A stretch of DNA of 64,000 nucleotides from Pseudobdellovibrionaceae bacterium (lineage in GTDB: Bacteria; Bdellovibrionota; Bdellovibrionia; Bdellovibrionales; Bdellovibrionaceae). The translations under genes were made by a program, and so were the position numbers. Each line of letters opens with the position of its first letter. Position 1 is the first letter of the stretch. Below, one piece after another: positions 8,000 to 16,320 of the stretch. The notes below the pieces were generated by a model, which did no database searches, was not told where the DNA came from, and saw only the letters and a program-made list of their open reading frames with translations. The DNA lies in NCBI GenBank assembly GCA_016719575.1, contig JADJYV010000013.1:310001-374000 (forward strand), in the 5' to 3' direction.

Positions 8000-9343
8000 A
8001 TGAAATTTGGCATTTTGCTTGTAAGTATGACTTGTTTTTTTGGTGCTGCGGTTACCTATGCGAATTCGATGGGCTACGATGATAAGGACTTCGGTTGCAT
8101 CGATAAGACACAAGCAGAGAAGTATGTTGATGATTTTGGTATTGATCAAAAATCTTTTGGCGGGGCCGAGCTTTGCAATAACCAAGTCGATACAAAAAAA
8201 CTTTTCAATGACTTGCAGATTCTTGAAGGCGGGCAGTTCGATTCGAACCAATCAAACTTATTGATCAGGGGAATAATTCCTTCAGACAAATACTACGCTT
8301 GGATGAAGAGCGAGACCAGAGGCATGGAGCGCGGTAATGATGTGCCGTATGCCACAGCTTACAATCAGATGGGATACTTCACGATGCAGGATGGTTGGGC
8401 TAACTCATCGACTCTTGCTCGGGTTGGCGTTGTCATCCACGAAGCTCGTCACACAGACGGCTATCGTCATTACCCTTGCACTCAAGGGCCCTATCAAGGC
8501 GTCAATCTGGATGGCTGTGATCAAAGCTATCAACAGGCCGGATCCCATGCGGTTGAAATGGAATACTACGCACGTGTGAGTGTGGCCGGAAAAAACTTCC
8601 ACCCCGTTTACAAATCAATGGCCCGGCTGATGGCGATGGGGAGGACGAACTTTGTTTTCAACTCTCAACCGATGCGTCAGCGTGAGCTAGTTTTGGCGAG
8701 GGACGGTCAGAACGATTCCCCAGTTCTTTTTGATAGCACAAAAAAGATTCAGCGTGAGGGGGCTGATTTTGTCGGTCGTTTAAAGCGAACATCATTTGGC
8801 GCGGCATTATTTAATGGTCTTCAGGCAATGGCTTTAGATATTTATGAGACAACTGGTTTTAAAAAGAGCAACCAAGACGACTATTCCTACTTCAAATTAT
8901 TAAAGATGGAGTCCTTGGGGGAACTAAAGGATTTCGAGGAGTTTGATAAAGGTCCGAAACGTTATGTCGCAGTTGTAAACGGCGCAAACCAGATGGCCAC
9001 ATATAATTTTCCTCGCGGTACTTGGAATAGAGCAACTCCACTTTCGTTTGACTTCGCTCGAAGCACAACGATGCTTCCGACGGGAGAGCGGGGTTATTTT
9101 ATGGTAGCTCAGGATGGAGAGGTTTACTCTTTGAATCCTGAAACTAGAATGGTTTCAGCGGTCGGTAAGAAGTGGGACTCACAAGTTGTGAGTGTTGCTG
9201 CCATTAACGGAGTCAAACTTGTATTGAAAGCAGATGGTTCGATATACCAGCATGCCGCTGATGGTTCAGACTCTCTTTTTGACAATGGCACTTATACTGA
9301 AATGATCAACATTCCTGTTTATGATGCCTTTGAGGTGAAATAA
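8000..9343 (+). CDS. Secreted protein with HExxH motif, putative metalloprotease
   Basis: A 447-residue precursor with a signal peptide (about 1-21, cut near TYA). A central HEARH motif (147-151) followed by TDGYRHYPC is a plausible zinc-peptidase site, and nearby cysteines (33, 59, 160 and others) suggest disulphides and export. The C-terminal third (about 330-447) is strand-rich with repeated short motifs around YNFPRGTWNRATPL and EVYSLNPET, like a small beta-propeller or sandwich. Start ATG 8000 has GGGGGAACT upstream; the TTG at 7967 is less likely. The stop overlaps the next start by one base. Protease activity is inferred from one motif. Confidence 0.7.
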   Translation: MKFGILLVSMTCFFGAAVTYANSMGYDDKDFGCIDKTQAEKYVDDFGIDQKSFGGAELCNNQVDTKKLFNDLQILEGGQFDSNQSNLLIRGIIPSDKYYAWMKSETRGMERGNDVPYATAYNQMGYFTMQDGWANSSTLARVGVVIHEARHTDGYRHYPCTQGPYQGVNLDGCDQSYQQAGSHAVEMEYYARVSVAGKNFHPVYKSMARLMAMGRTNFVFNSQPMRQRELVLARDGQNDSPVLFDSTKKIQREGADFVGRLKRTSFGAALFNGLQAMALDIYETTGFKKSNQDDYSYFKLLKMESLGELKDFEEFDKGPKRYVAVVNGANQMATYNFPRGTWNRATPLSFDFARSTTMLPTGERGYFMVAQDGEVYSLNPETRMVSAVGKKWDSQVVSVAAINGVKLVLKADGSIYQHAADGSDSLFDNGTYTEMINIPVYDAFEVK

Positions 9344-9999
9344 TGAAGACGGGACAATTGTTGTTGGTTGCTGGCCTGGTCGTCGCTGTAGCTTATACCT
9401 ACATGTCATTAAGTGAGGCAGAGAAGCAGGCACCAAGTGTCCCGGTTTCAGTTCAATTATCACCAGGCGCCGACGAGGCGGCAAAAAAGGCGAGTGAGTT
9501 TGAAAGCAAAAAAAGTTTTTCAGAACTGGTTAGCGAAGAGGCCGGAGCTGTCGCTCGCTTGACCGACAAGCCCGATGAAGTACATAAGCGGTTGAAGGAC
9601 CTAGCCAGTCAAATGAAGGAAGAACAGGTAGCTGTTCTCAAAGAAAAAGCATTAAATACAACTTTGAACGGCGACGAAAGATTTTTGTCGGTCTATGTCC
9701 TTGGAGAAAGTGCTTTGCAAGCGGCCCAAGAAGGATTAGAGGCAATTGCGGCGGCACCAATCCCAAAACTTCATGATGCACGTATGACGGTTCAAGAAGA
9801 GATCATCCGTGGCCAAGCAATTGAGTCCTTAAGAGAGCCTGATAGACTCAGGCGTCTTTTTACCGGCGCCACTGCAGACAACAAGTTTTTAATGGACCGT
9901 GTTCATCGCACCTTGAATTATCGTCAAGGAAAGGTCTCCTCTCCCGAAAAGCAAGATCAAGAAATTCTCGGAAAGATCCTTGAAAAAGGCGTACAGTAG
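9343..9999 (+). CDS. Membrane-anchored helical protein of unknown function
   Basis: A 218-residue protein beginning with an uncleaved-looking N-terminal transmembrane segment (about 4-22) followed by a charged, Ala/Glu/Lys-rich, almost wholly helical periplasmic part. Helix pairs around residues 95-190 (LNGDERFLSVYVLGESALQ, REPDRLRRLFTGA) resemble HEAT-type repeats, but weakly. Its ATG shares one base with the stop codon of the preceding HEARH protein, so the two are almost certainly co-translated and may act together in the periplasm. I recognise no family. Confidence 0.65.
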   Translation: MKTGQLLLVAGLVVAVAYTYMSLSEAEKQAPSVPVSVQLSPGADEAAKKASEFESKKSFSELVSEEAGAVARLTDKPDEVHKRLKDLASQMKEEQVAVLKEKALNTTLNGDERFLSVYVLGESALQAAQEGLEAIAAAPIPKLHDARMTVQEEIIRGQAIESLREPDRLRRLFTGATADNKFLMDRVHRTLNYRQGKVSSPEKQDQEILGKILEKGVQ

Positions 10000-10134
10000 A
10001 GTTGCTTTAGGTTCGCCAAATTGTCACTGTCACAATCATAGACACTTCTATAGCTTTGGATTGAATCCTATTTGTGTTTGGCATGCATTTGAAAGTCACT
10101 AATTTTGCAAATAGCGAAACGGGCAGGAGAATCT

Positions 10135-11034
10135 ATGGCAATGCAAAAGTATATTTTAGCCTTGTTTGTCACAGTGACGGCTGTGGCCTCAAATGTCTTT
10201 GGCGCCTGTACTGACTGCCGAGCCCTCGACTTGGATAAGAAAATACAACTTCACTTGGTTAGGCCTATGTGGGCTATGACGAGCAGCCAAAAAATAGAAT
10301 ACGTGCGCAGTTTCGGACTTGATCTCTACAAAGTTAAGGACATCGAAAGAGACCCTGCAAGACTGGATTATCTGCCTGAACCATCGATCAAAGAAAACCC
10401 AACCTGGGAAAAATTTGTTAAGATCTTCGATGAGGGGGTTATGGGTCTATTTTTGACGCCTTCGAATGCATCAAACCGCGTGAAAAATCCGACCATTTTT
10501 TATAACGAAAGTGCCGATGATTGGACTATTGTTCATGAGTTTATGCATTATCTCTTTGATCGGGCAAGGCTCCTTGATGACACAACTGCCGAGTCGCGAG
10601 TTGTAAATAACCTCAATGATGCCAAAGAAGATTTTTTCGATTACTGGAATAGCTACCGCGAGAACTCAAGTTTTCGAAATGAGGCACATAAAAACAACAT
10701 GATTCGGAGTTTTGTCACGTTTTTGGAAGCTCAGATATATCTTTTAAAAAACTTTGAGTTGGAAGAGGTGGTGATAGAAAGATATCTCAGATCTGTTTAC
10801 CTAAATCAGAAACCAAAGAACTTTAGAAGAAAGAACTTTGCTCGAGGTGAGAGGTATATAAGGTCGACCGTTGAGACGGTACAGGAACACACGCGAGTTA
10901 TGCTCGAAACTTGTGACGACATGAAAACGGCACTCGGAGACAATGATAGCAAACTTCGACTAGAGGTCGATGCCGTCTGTGATCAGGTAAAAACCTTAAA
11001 GGATTATAATCAGCAGGCATTGTTGCGAATTTAG
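10135..11034 (+). CDS. Secreted HExxH protein, putative metalloprotease
   Basis: A 299-residue precursor with a signal peptide (about 1-24, cut near VFGA) and a CTDC pair straight after it. HEFMH (134-138), within a hydrophobic IVHEFMHYLFD helix, is a typical zinc-peptidase motif; a possible third ligand is among the acidic residues of DDTTAES or NDAKEDFF. The C-terminal half is charged and helical. The start ATG 10135 is preceded by GGGCAGGAG. It ends four bases past the convergent methyltransferase stop. It shares secretion and an HExxH with the gene at 8000 but no obvious overall similarity. Function inferred from the motif. Confidence 0.68.
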   Translation: MAMQKYILALFVTVTAVASNVFGACTDCRALDLDKKIQLHLVRPMWAMTSSQKIEYVRSFGLDLYKVKDIERDPARLDYLPEPSIKENPTWEKFVKIFDEGVMGLFLTPSNASNRVKNPTIFYNESADDWTIVHEFMHYLFDRARLLDDTTAESRVVNNLNDAKEDFFDYWNSYRENSSFRNEAHKNNMIRSFVTFLEAQIYLLKNFELEEVVIERYLRSVYLNQKPKNFRRKNFARGERYIRSTVETVQEHTRVMLETCDDMKTALGDNDSKLRLEVDAVCDQVKTLKDYNQQALLRI

Positions 11035-11690
11035 ACTCCATAAATCAAAAGCATAAACTCGGCTTTTTCGACAGGGAGCTCTTTTAGAAGCCTGTCGCCA
11101 GTACCCTCGAGAAGTGTTTCGGAATCTTGTGACAAGTTCAGAGCAAGCAATGCACGCCGTTTTGGAAAGTGTTCCGCCAGATCAGTGAGAGTTTTTTTGA
11201 GACGATACGGAGTGTCCATCAATACGATTGGGCGATTTTCTTTTTGTAGTTCTATAAGCGATTTTTGGCGAGCCTCATTTTCGGCAGGCAAAAAACCGCG
11301 AAATAAAAACTGATCGAGGCGCTCGCCGCTCAAAGAGAGGATTCCCATTAAACTTGAAGGGCCGAGAATGGATTTGATGGGAATATGCTTTTGTCTACAA
11401 ACTTTAATCAAAGCGGCTCCTGGGTCGCAAAATCCAGGAGTCCCGCAGTCAGAAACCAGAATGGCATCAGACTTTGCACACAGAGTTGCTAAGGCTTTCA
11501 CATCCTCGGGTGTGGAGTGCTCATTAAGAAGTTCAAAGTGTTTTCCGCTAATGCCATGGCTGCGCAACAGTTTGCTGGTTTCCTTAGTGCTTTCGCAAAT
11601 CACGAGTTCGATATTTTTGAGCAGTTCGAGTGCCTTCAGAGAAATTTCACGAGTGTCGCCAATCGGCGTTGCAATGAGGTAGAGCATCAA
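11031..11690 (-). CDS. Tetrapyrrole-methylase-fold methyltransferase, RsmI-like (short form)
   Basis: A 219-residue SAM-dependent methyltransferase of the RsmI family, which 2'-O-methylates C1402 of 16S rRNA. Visible are the N-terminal LYLIATPIGDTREIS (RsmI TPIGN-type motif), VSDCGTPGFCDPG, LGPSSLMG, FLFRGFLPAE and a C-terminal EFMLLIYG. It is about 60 residues shorter than classical RsmI and varies at several usually fixed places (GD for GN, CESTKETSK for the AED motif), so it may be a paralogue with a different substrate. Its start overlaps the HAD gene stop by four bases. Confidence 0.72.
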   Translation of the reverse strand: MMLYLIATPIGDTREISLKALELLKNIELVICESTKETSKLLRSHGISGKHFELLNEHSTPEDVKALATLCAKSDAILVSDCGTPGFCDPGAALIKVCRQKHIPIKSILGPSSLMGILSLSGERLDQFLFRGFLPAENEARQKSLIELQKENRPIVLMDTPYRLKKTLTDLAEHFPKRRALLALNLSQDSETLLEGTGDRLLKELPVEKAEFMLLIYGV

Positions 11691-12430
11691 TCATCGCCCA
11701 TAAGAAAATGTAAAATGGCCGGAATATCCTCAGGTGGCATTGCCTTTCCGGCATGGGTACTTTCAAAGAAAATAATATTCACATGAGGCAGTTGTTCGCG
11801 CAAATGCAGAATATTAACAGGTTCATTCTCGAAAAACCAAATGTCAGTGAATTTATTGGTGGGAAGTGATGCAAACCAATTGGTCTTAAATTCGGCGTCG
11901 TCTAAATCTTTGTGCGGCTTGAGAACCAGCTGAGTTTGAATATCATCTAATGGGAATCCCCATTTTTTTAAAATAAGGGCAGAGCCCGCTCCCATACGTT
12001 GGACATCGCGGCCTGTGAGATAAACAACGTCGGCACCCAAATTGGCCACCTTTGTGACATATTCAACCGCCCCATCATAGGGGAGATCAAACTGAAGGTA
12101 TTCGTTGCTAAAAAATCGCTCGATCCAAAAATCGCGTACGGCAGCTAAAAATTCAGGGTGATGTTTATCAAGGCCTGCGCGCTCGAGAGCATTTTTGATT
12201 CCCCAATCCTTCCGCTCCGTGCGAATGTTTTTGAAGTGTTGAATCTGATCTGCAAACAATTTTTTATGTAAGGGAAAGGCGGCAAAATCCATCAGAATCT
12301 GTTGTAAGCGAGGGGACACATCAAAAAGCGTCGAATCTAGATCAAAAACGGCCAAAGATTTTCGTCCCTGACTTTGTAAAGCTGCGATCTTGACAAGAAT
12401 CTGACGAAGTAAGTGGCTGGATTGCGTCAT
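11687..12430 (-). CDS. HAD-superfamily hydrolase
   Basis: A 247-residue cytoplasmic HAD-fold phosphatase. Motif I is FDLDSTLFD, with the nucleophile and acid/base aspartates; motif II is YLTGRD; a Lys-containing motif III lies around LVLKPHKDLDD; the acidic motif IV may be FFENEP. The cap region lies between about residues 40 and 125. The ATG at 12430 is preferred over an in-frame TTG at 12439 because of better spacing from AAGGTAG. It precedes and overlaps the RsmI-like gene. The substrate is unknown. Confidence 0.78.
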   Translation of the reverse strand: MTQSSHLLRQILVKIAALQSQGRKSLAVFDLDSTLFDVSPRLQQILMDFAAFPLHKKLFADQIQHFKNIRTERKDWGIKNALERAGLDKHHPEFLAAVRDFWIERFFSNEYLQFDLPYDGAVEYVTKVANLGADVVYLTGRDVQRMGAGSALILKKWGFPLDDIQTQLVLKPHKDLDDAEFKTNWFASLPTNKFTDIWFFENEPVNILHLREQLPHVNIIFFESTHAGKAMPPEDIPAILHFLMGDD

Positions 12431-12533
12431 AGGTGCCAATCTACCTTTGGAAGTTATTTAAATGCAAAGACTTTTCTTGGCCCTCAGGGTAATTTTTGTT
12501 ACCTTTCGGCGACCCGAAAAAAGGGGAACCAGT

Positions 12534-13457
12534 ATGTTAAAAAAACTTCGTTGGCTTAGTGTTTTGGCGACTTTGGCTTTAGTAGCAAACTGCACGATAA
12601 AAAGGGCCGAGCTCGGCACTTTAGAAAATCCCATTAAGATTTATTTTGTGCCTTCAGTGGATACAAAGGTCCTAGAAGACAAGTCGAAAATTTTTAAAGA
12701 TTACCTCGAAAAAAACACGCCCTACAAATACGAAGTTTCGATTCCTCAGTCTTTTGTCGCTGTGGTTGAGGCCTTTGGAGCCAAGCGGGCCGACGTCGCT
12801 GCGATCAACACATTTGGCTACATGTTAGCTCATGATAAATACGGAGTGCAGGCGAGGTTGACCGGCATACGCCATGGACTTTCAACATATCAATCGCAAT
12901 TTGTTGTTAAAACTGATAGTCCAATTAAAACTTTAGCTGATCTTTCTGGAAAGAAAGTGGCCTTTGTCGATCCTGCTTCAACTTCCGGTTATTTGCTTCC
13001 GCTTAAGACTTTAAAAGAAAGAAAGATCGAGCCAAAAGAAACGGTTTTTGCAATGAAACATGATTCAGTGATTTCGATGGTATATCAGGGCCAGGTGGAC
13101 GCAGGTGCAACCTTTTACACAGCTCCCTCAAAGAATGAGAAAGGCGAAACACAACTTGAAGATGCCCGTCGTTTGGTTTTGACTCAATATCCTGATGTTG
13201 AAAGTAAAATTCGCATCCTTGAACTTTCTGAATCGATTCCAAATGATCCGATAGTCGTGCGAAAGGATCTGCCAGAGGAAATGAAGTCGAGGATCATTGA
13301 TGCAACAGTCGCCTTTATTGCAACTCCGGAGGGAAAAGATGCTTTCAATAAAACTTACGGTGTTGTCGAATTTAAGAAAGTCAGCGATGAGGATTATGAA
13401 TCTGTGCGCAGGATGTTAAAGACCTTAGGTAAGAATGTCTCTGAGCTGACAAAATAG
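12534..13457 (+). CDS. phnD: Phosphonate-type ABC transporter, substrate-binding lipoprotein
   Basis: A 307-residue PhnD-family binding protein that delivers a phosphonate- or phosphate-like oxyanion to the permease. It has a lipoprotein signal (MLKKLRWL through LVANC, Cys20). Two lobes are recognisable, with the family segment GKKVAFVDPASTSGYLLPL (anion-binding Ser/Thr cluster) and a C-terminal SESIPNDPIVVRKDLP. Start ATG 12534 has AAGGGG nine bases upstream; ATG 12462 would add a non-signal extension. It is first in a tight D-C-E operon. Confidence 0.87.
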   Translation: MLKKLRWLSVLATLALVANCTIKRAELGTLENPIKIYFVPSVDTKVLEDKSKIFKDYLEKNTPYKYEVSIPQSFVAVVEAFGAKRADVAAINTFGYMLAHDKYGVQARLTGIRHGLSTYQSQFVVKTDSPIKTLADLSGKKVAFVDPASTSGYLLPLKTLKERKIEPKETVFAMKHDSVISMVYQGQVDAGATFYTAPSKNEKGETQLEDARRLVLTQYPDVESKIRILELSESIPNDPIVVRKDLPEEMKSRIIDATVAFIATPEGKDAFNKTYGVVEFKKVSDEDYESVRRMLKTLGKNVSELTK

Positions 13458-13468
13458 CAGGAGTATCA

Positions 13469-14239
13469 ATGTCTAATCCCATATTATCGGTCAAGAATTT
13501 GGTGAAGACTTACCCTAATGGAGTGCAGGCTCTTAAGGGCGTGAGCTTCGATGTTAAACAAGGAGAGTTCTTAGTCGTAATCGGGCTGAGTGGGTCTGGT
13601 AAATCGACACTTCTAAGATGCATTAATAGGCTGCATGATCCGACGTCTGGGGAGATATTTTTTGAAGGAAGTGACATCGCGCAAGTTCAGGGTGAAGAGG
13701 TGCGGAGCTTGCGCAAGAAGGTTGGTATGATCTTTCAACATTTCAACTTGGTTCCTCGTCATACTGTTCTCAGCAATGTACTGATGGGTAGTTTAGGAAG
13801 GGTCGGATCTTTTAAAAGCATTTTCGGGTTTTTTTCTCCTAAAGACAAAACGGATGCACATAAATATCTGAAACTTGTTGGTATTGCTGATAAAGAAAAA
13901 ATTCGAGTTGATCAGCTATCTGGGGGACAGCAGCAGCGTGTGGCTATTGCTCGAGCCTTGGCACAGGGGCCGTCGATTTTACTGGCAGACGAGCCAGTCG
14001 CTAGTCTGGATCCCGCTACTTGCCACACCGTAATGGACTATCTCAAAAAAGTGAATAAAGAACTAGGGATTACGATCGTTTGCAATTTGCACTTTTTAAG
14101 TCTTGTTCGTCAATATGCGACTCGTGTGATTGCGCTTAAGGGTGGAAAAGTTGTTTATGAGGGATCCCCTCAGGACATCACCGAAGAATGGTTCGAAAAG
14201 ATTTATGGGCAGGATGCCAAAGAAGTTCATATCAATTAA
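13469..14239 (+). CDS. phnC: Phosphonate-type ABC transporter, ATP-binding subunit
   Basis: A 256-residue ATPase that drives import. Walker A is GLSGSGKST (about residues 42-50), the Q-loop lies in MIFQHFNL, the signature is LSGGQQQRVAIARA, and Walker B is ILLADEPVASLDP; the switch histidine is in NLHFLS. The pattern matches PhnC closely. It lies 11 bases after the binding-protein gene and 12 before the permease gene, so the three form one operon. Confidence 0.92.
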   Translation: MSNPILSVKNLVKTYPNGVQALKGVSFDVKQGEFLVVIGLSGSGKSTLLRCINRLHDPTSGEIFFEGSDIAQVQGEEVRSLRKKVGMIFQHFNLVPRHTVLSNVLMGSLGRVGSFKSIFGFFSPKDKTDAHKYLKLVGIADKEKIRVDQLSGGQQQRVAIARALAQGPSILLADEPVASLDPATCHTVMDYLKKVNKELGITIVCNLHFLSLVRQYATRVIALKGGKVVYEGSPQDITEEWFEKIYGQDAKEVHIN

Positions 14240-14251
14240 GGACGTATTAAA

Positions 14252-15289
14252 ATGAAGGCCTATTTATTTCGCAGAACTTTTTTCGACAGTTTCATTTTTG
14301 CTTACCTAGTTATGGTCTTGTTGGTGGTAGTCGCTAGCCCATCCCCTGAAGAGATGCTTTTGTTGGAGCGAAATTCTATTTTATTTACAGTGGCGATGTT
14401 TATTGGTGCCGTTATAAGCTCCGGGTTAAATAAAGCATCAAATGAAAAATTGCATACATTGGGAGAGAGTCTTTTTCAGCCTCAGTACAAAAAAGCAACA
14501 AAGAACGAGGTGTCTTGGTACAAGACGATGGCCGGTTGGCAGCTGACTGTTTTTTTATGTGTGACGTTTGTTGTTGGCATAAGAGTCACAAAATTTTCTC
14601 TGCTTGAATTATTGAACGAAGATGGGTTCGCAGGTGCGGTTCGGCTATTTAAAGGGTTGTTTTCTCCGAATTTTGAAATTTTGCCTAAGGCAGTTTTGAA
14701 TATTATCGAAACGATTTTTATGGCCTTCATTGCAACGATATTGGCTATTCCATTTGCTTTCGTCCTTAGCTTTTTTTGCGCTCGCAATATCATGAAAGGA
14801 CCGGTGGCTTATGCTATTTATATGTCACTTCGAACTCTTTTGAACTTTACTCGGGCCATTGAAGCCATCATTTGGGCAATTATTTTTTCAGTGTGGGTTG
14901 GGATTGGTCCTTTTGCTGGAATGTTGGCTTTGATGATTCACTCCATTGCGTCACTGGCAAAGCAATACTCTGAAATGGTTGAAACTGTGAGCGATGGTCC
15001 CATAGAGGGAATTCAGTCCACCGGAGCGACAAAGCTTCAGACTGTGTGGTTTGCAATAGTACCTCAGGTTATTCTTCCATATATTTCTTTTACGGTATAC
15101 CGCTGGGACATCAATGTCCGTATGGCGACCATTATTGGTCTGGTCGGAGGTGGAGGAATAGGAACAATGTTGATTCAATATCAAGGGCAGGCAATGTGGC
15201 CAGAGGTCGGTTGCATCATTCTTGTTATTGCTATTGTTGTCTGGGCAATGGATCAGGCTTCGGCCGTTATTAGAGAAGCGTTAAAGTAA
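14252..15289 (+). CDS. phnE: Phosphonate-type ABC transporter, permease
   Basis: A 345-residue inner-membrane permease. The C-terminal two thirds have the usual PhnE six-helix core, and the EAA-type coupling loop is visible as EGIQSTGATKLQTVWFAIVP. The N-terminal third (about 1-110) adds two further hydrophobic segments and a charged loop, so it is longer than a minimal PhnE. No C-P lyase or other phosphonate-degrading gene is nearby, so the substrate may be phosphate, phosphite or another oxyanion. Confidence 0.88.
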   Translation: MKAYLFRRTFFDSFIFAYLVMVLLVVVASPSPEEMLLLERNSILFTVAMFIGAVISSGLNKASNEKLHTLGESLFQPQYKKATKNEVSWYKTMAGWQLTVFLCVTFVVGIRVTKFSLLELLNEDGFAGAVRLFKGLFSPNFEILPKAVLNIIETIFMAFIATILAIPFAFVLSFFCARNIMKGPVAYAIYMSLRTLLNFTRAIEAIIWAIIFSVWVGIGPFAGMLALMIHSIASLAKQYSEMVETVSDGPIEGIQSTGATKLQTVWFAIVPQVILPYISFTVYRWDINVRMATIIGLVGGGGIGTMLIQYQGQAMWPEVGCIILVIAIVVWAMDQASAVIREALK

Positions 15290-15456
15290 TTGCAGCACTA
15301 GAGAAGAACAGTCTACTGATTCGAGAGGCCATCGAGATGGTGTTACCTTCTGGTAAAAACTTTATCGAAAGCGAGAAGACTTGGCTTCTGTCCTGTCAAT
15401 ATCATTGACACTTTTCTTAAACATTCATTTCAAAAATATCTGCCTTTTTGAATCCT

Positions 15457-15483
15457 TAAGTCGGGTCCGTATCTTGCCGATAG
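15457..15483 (+). promoter_or_regulatory. Candidate sigma-28 (FliA) promoter
   Basis: TAAG (15457-15460), a 15-base spacer and GCCGATAG (15476-15483) fit the flagellar sigma-28 consensus TAAA-N15-GCCGATAA at ten of twelve positions with exact spacing. A start near 15490 would leave a short leader that still contains the GAGAGGTGA ribosome-binding site of the gene at 15505. Confidence 0.55.
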
Positions 15484-15504
15484 TTCAATGTGAGAGGTGA
15501 TATT

Positions 15505-16320
15505 ATGCAGACACTTTTTTATGTCTCTTTAAATGGTGGTCATGTGGGCCCTTATTCCGTCGATGCAATTGTTAGAAAGATCGAGGATGGAGAGCATTTG
15601 TGGACAGACTATGTGTATTGTGAAGCCAAAGGCGATTGGACTGTTGTCATGGAACACCCTAGTTTTGCAGACAGGTTCAAAAACTCTTCCGTTAAGTCAC
15701 CTCCTCTGGTTTCTGAGTCGACAGTCATTTCTGCTCCAGCGCCGACAAAACACGACGAAAAATTCAAAGAAAAGGCCTGGTATATCCTTAAAGAAGGCAA
15801 CAACTATGGGCCGTTTTCAAAATTAGAGCTCGTTCAGATGCTGCAAGAAAAGACTCTCTTTGAGTATGACTATATCTGGCATACAAAGCTTAATGCCTGG
15901 AAGAGAGTCGCAGAAATCGAGGAGTATTCTCCAGAGTCTATTCGCGCCATGAAGGAGTCAGGTTTGTCTGAGGTGGCTGAGGTGTTTTTTAGACGACGTC
16001 ACGCGAGAGCCTCCTATGGTTGTTCTTTAATTGTTCATAATAACAAGACAGTTTTTAAGGGTCGCAGTATGGAGATTAGTTCTGGTGGCGCTGGAATATT
16101 GATCGACAACCCTAATTTGCAGCCCGGACAGAATCTGTTTTTGCACTTTCAACCTGGAGACGGTGTGCCGCCGTTTAATGCTGTTTGTACGGTGGTTAGT
16201 AAACAAACTGTCAAAGACACAAAGGGTGCGCTTGATTCGGTAAAATACGGGGTTAAGTTCACAAGTATCAGTCAGTCTGTGCGCGAATCCATCCGTCAGT
16301 TTACACAAAAGGCCGCCTAA
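15505..16320 (+). CDS. GYF-GYF-PilZ protein, probable cyclic di-GMP effector
   Basis: A 271-residue soluble protein with two GYF_2-type repeats (about 1-55 with GGHVGPYSVDAI, and about 90-145 with WYILKEGNNYGPFSKLEL) followed by a PilZ domain (about 160-265). FRRRHARASYG supplies the arginine-rich half of the cyclic di-GMP site and MEISSGGAGI the other half. GYF_2 modules usually bind proline-rich or membrane-protein segments, so this looks like an adaptor that is switched by cyclic di-GMP. ATG 15505 is chosen for its GAGAGGTGA ribosome-binding site. It shares one base with the next start codon. Confidence 0.82.
   Translation: MQTLFYVSLNGGHVGPYSVDAIVRKIEDGEHLWTDYVYCEAKGDWTVVMEHPSFADRFKNSSVKSPPLVSESTVISAPAPTKHDEKFKEKAWYILKEGNNYGPFSKLELVQMLQEKTLFEYDYIWHTKLNAWKRVAEIEEYSPESIRAMKESGLSEVAEVFFRRRHARASYGCSLIVHNNKTVFKGRSMEISSGGAGILIDNPNLQPGQNLFLHFQPGDGVPPFNAVCTVVSKQTVKDTKGALDSVKYGVKFTSISQSVRESIRQFTQKAA

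Noticed and set aside
10060..10100. Sigma-54-like TTTGGCATGCATTTGAA before the HEFMH gene
   Set aside because: The -12 GC is missing at the required ten-base distance.
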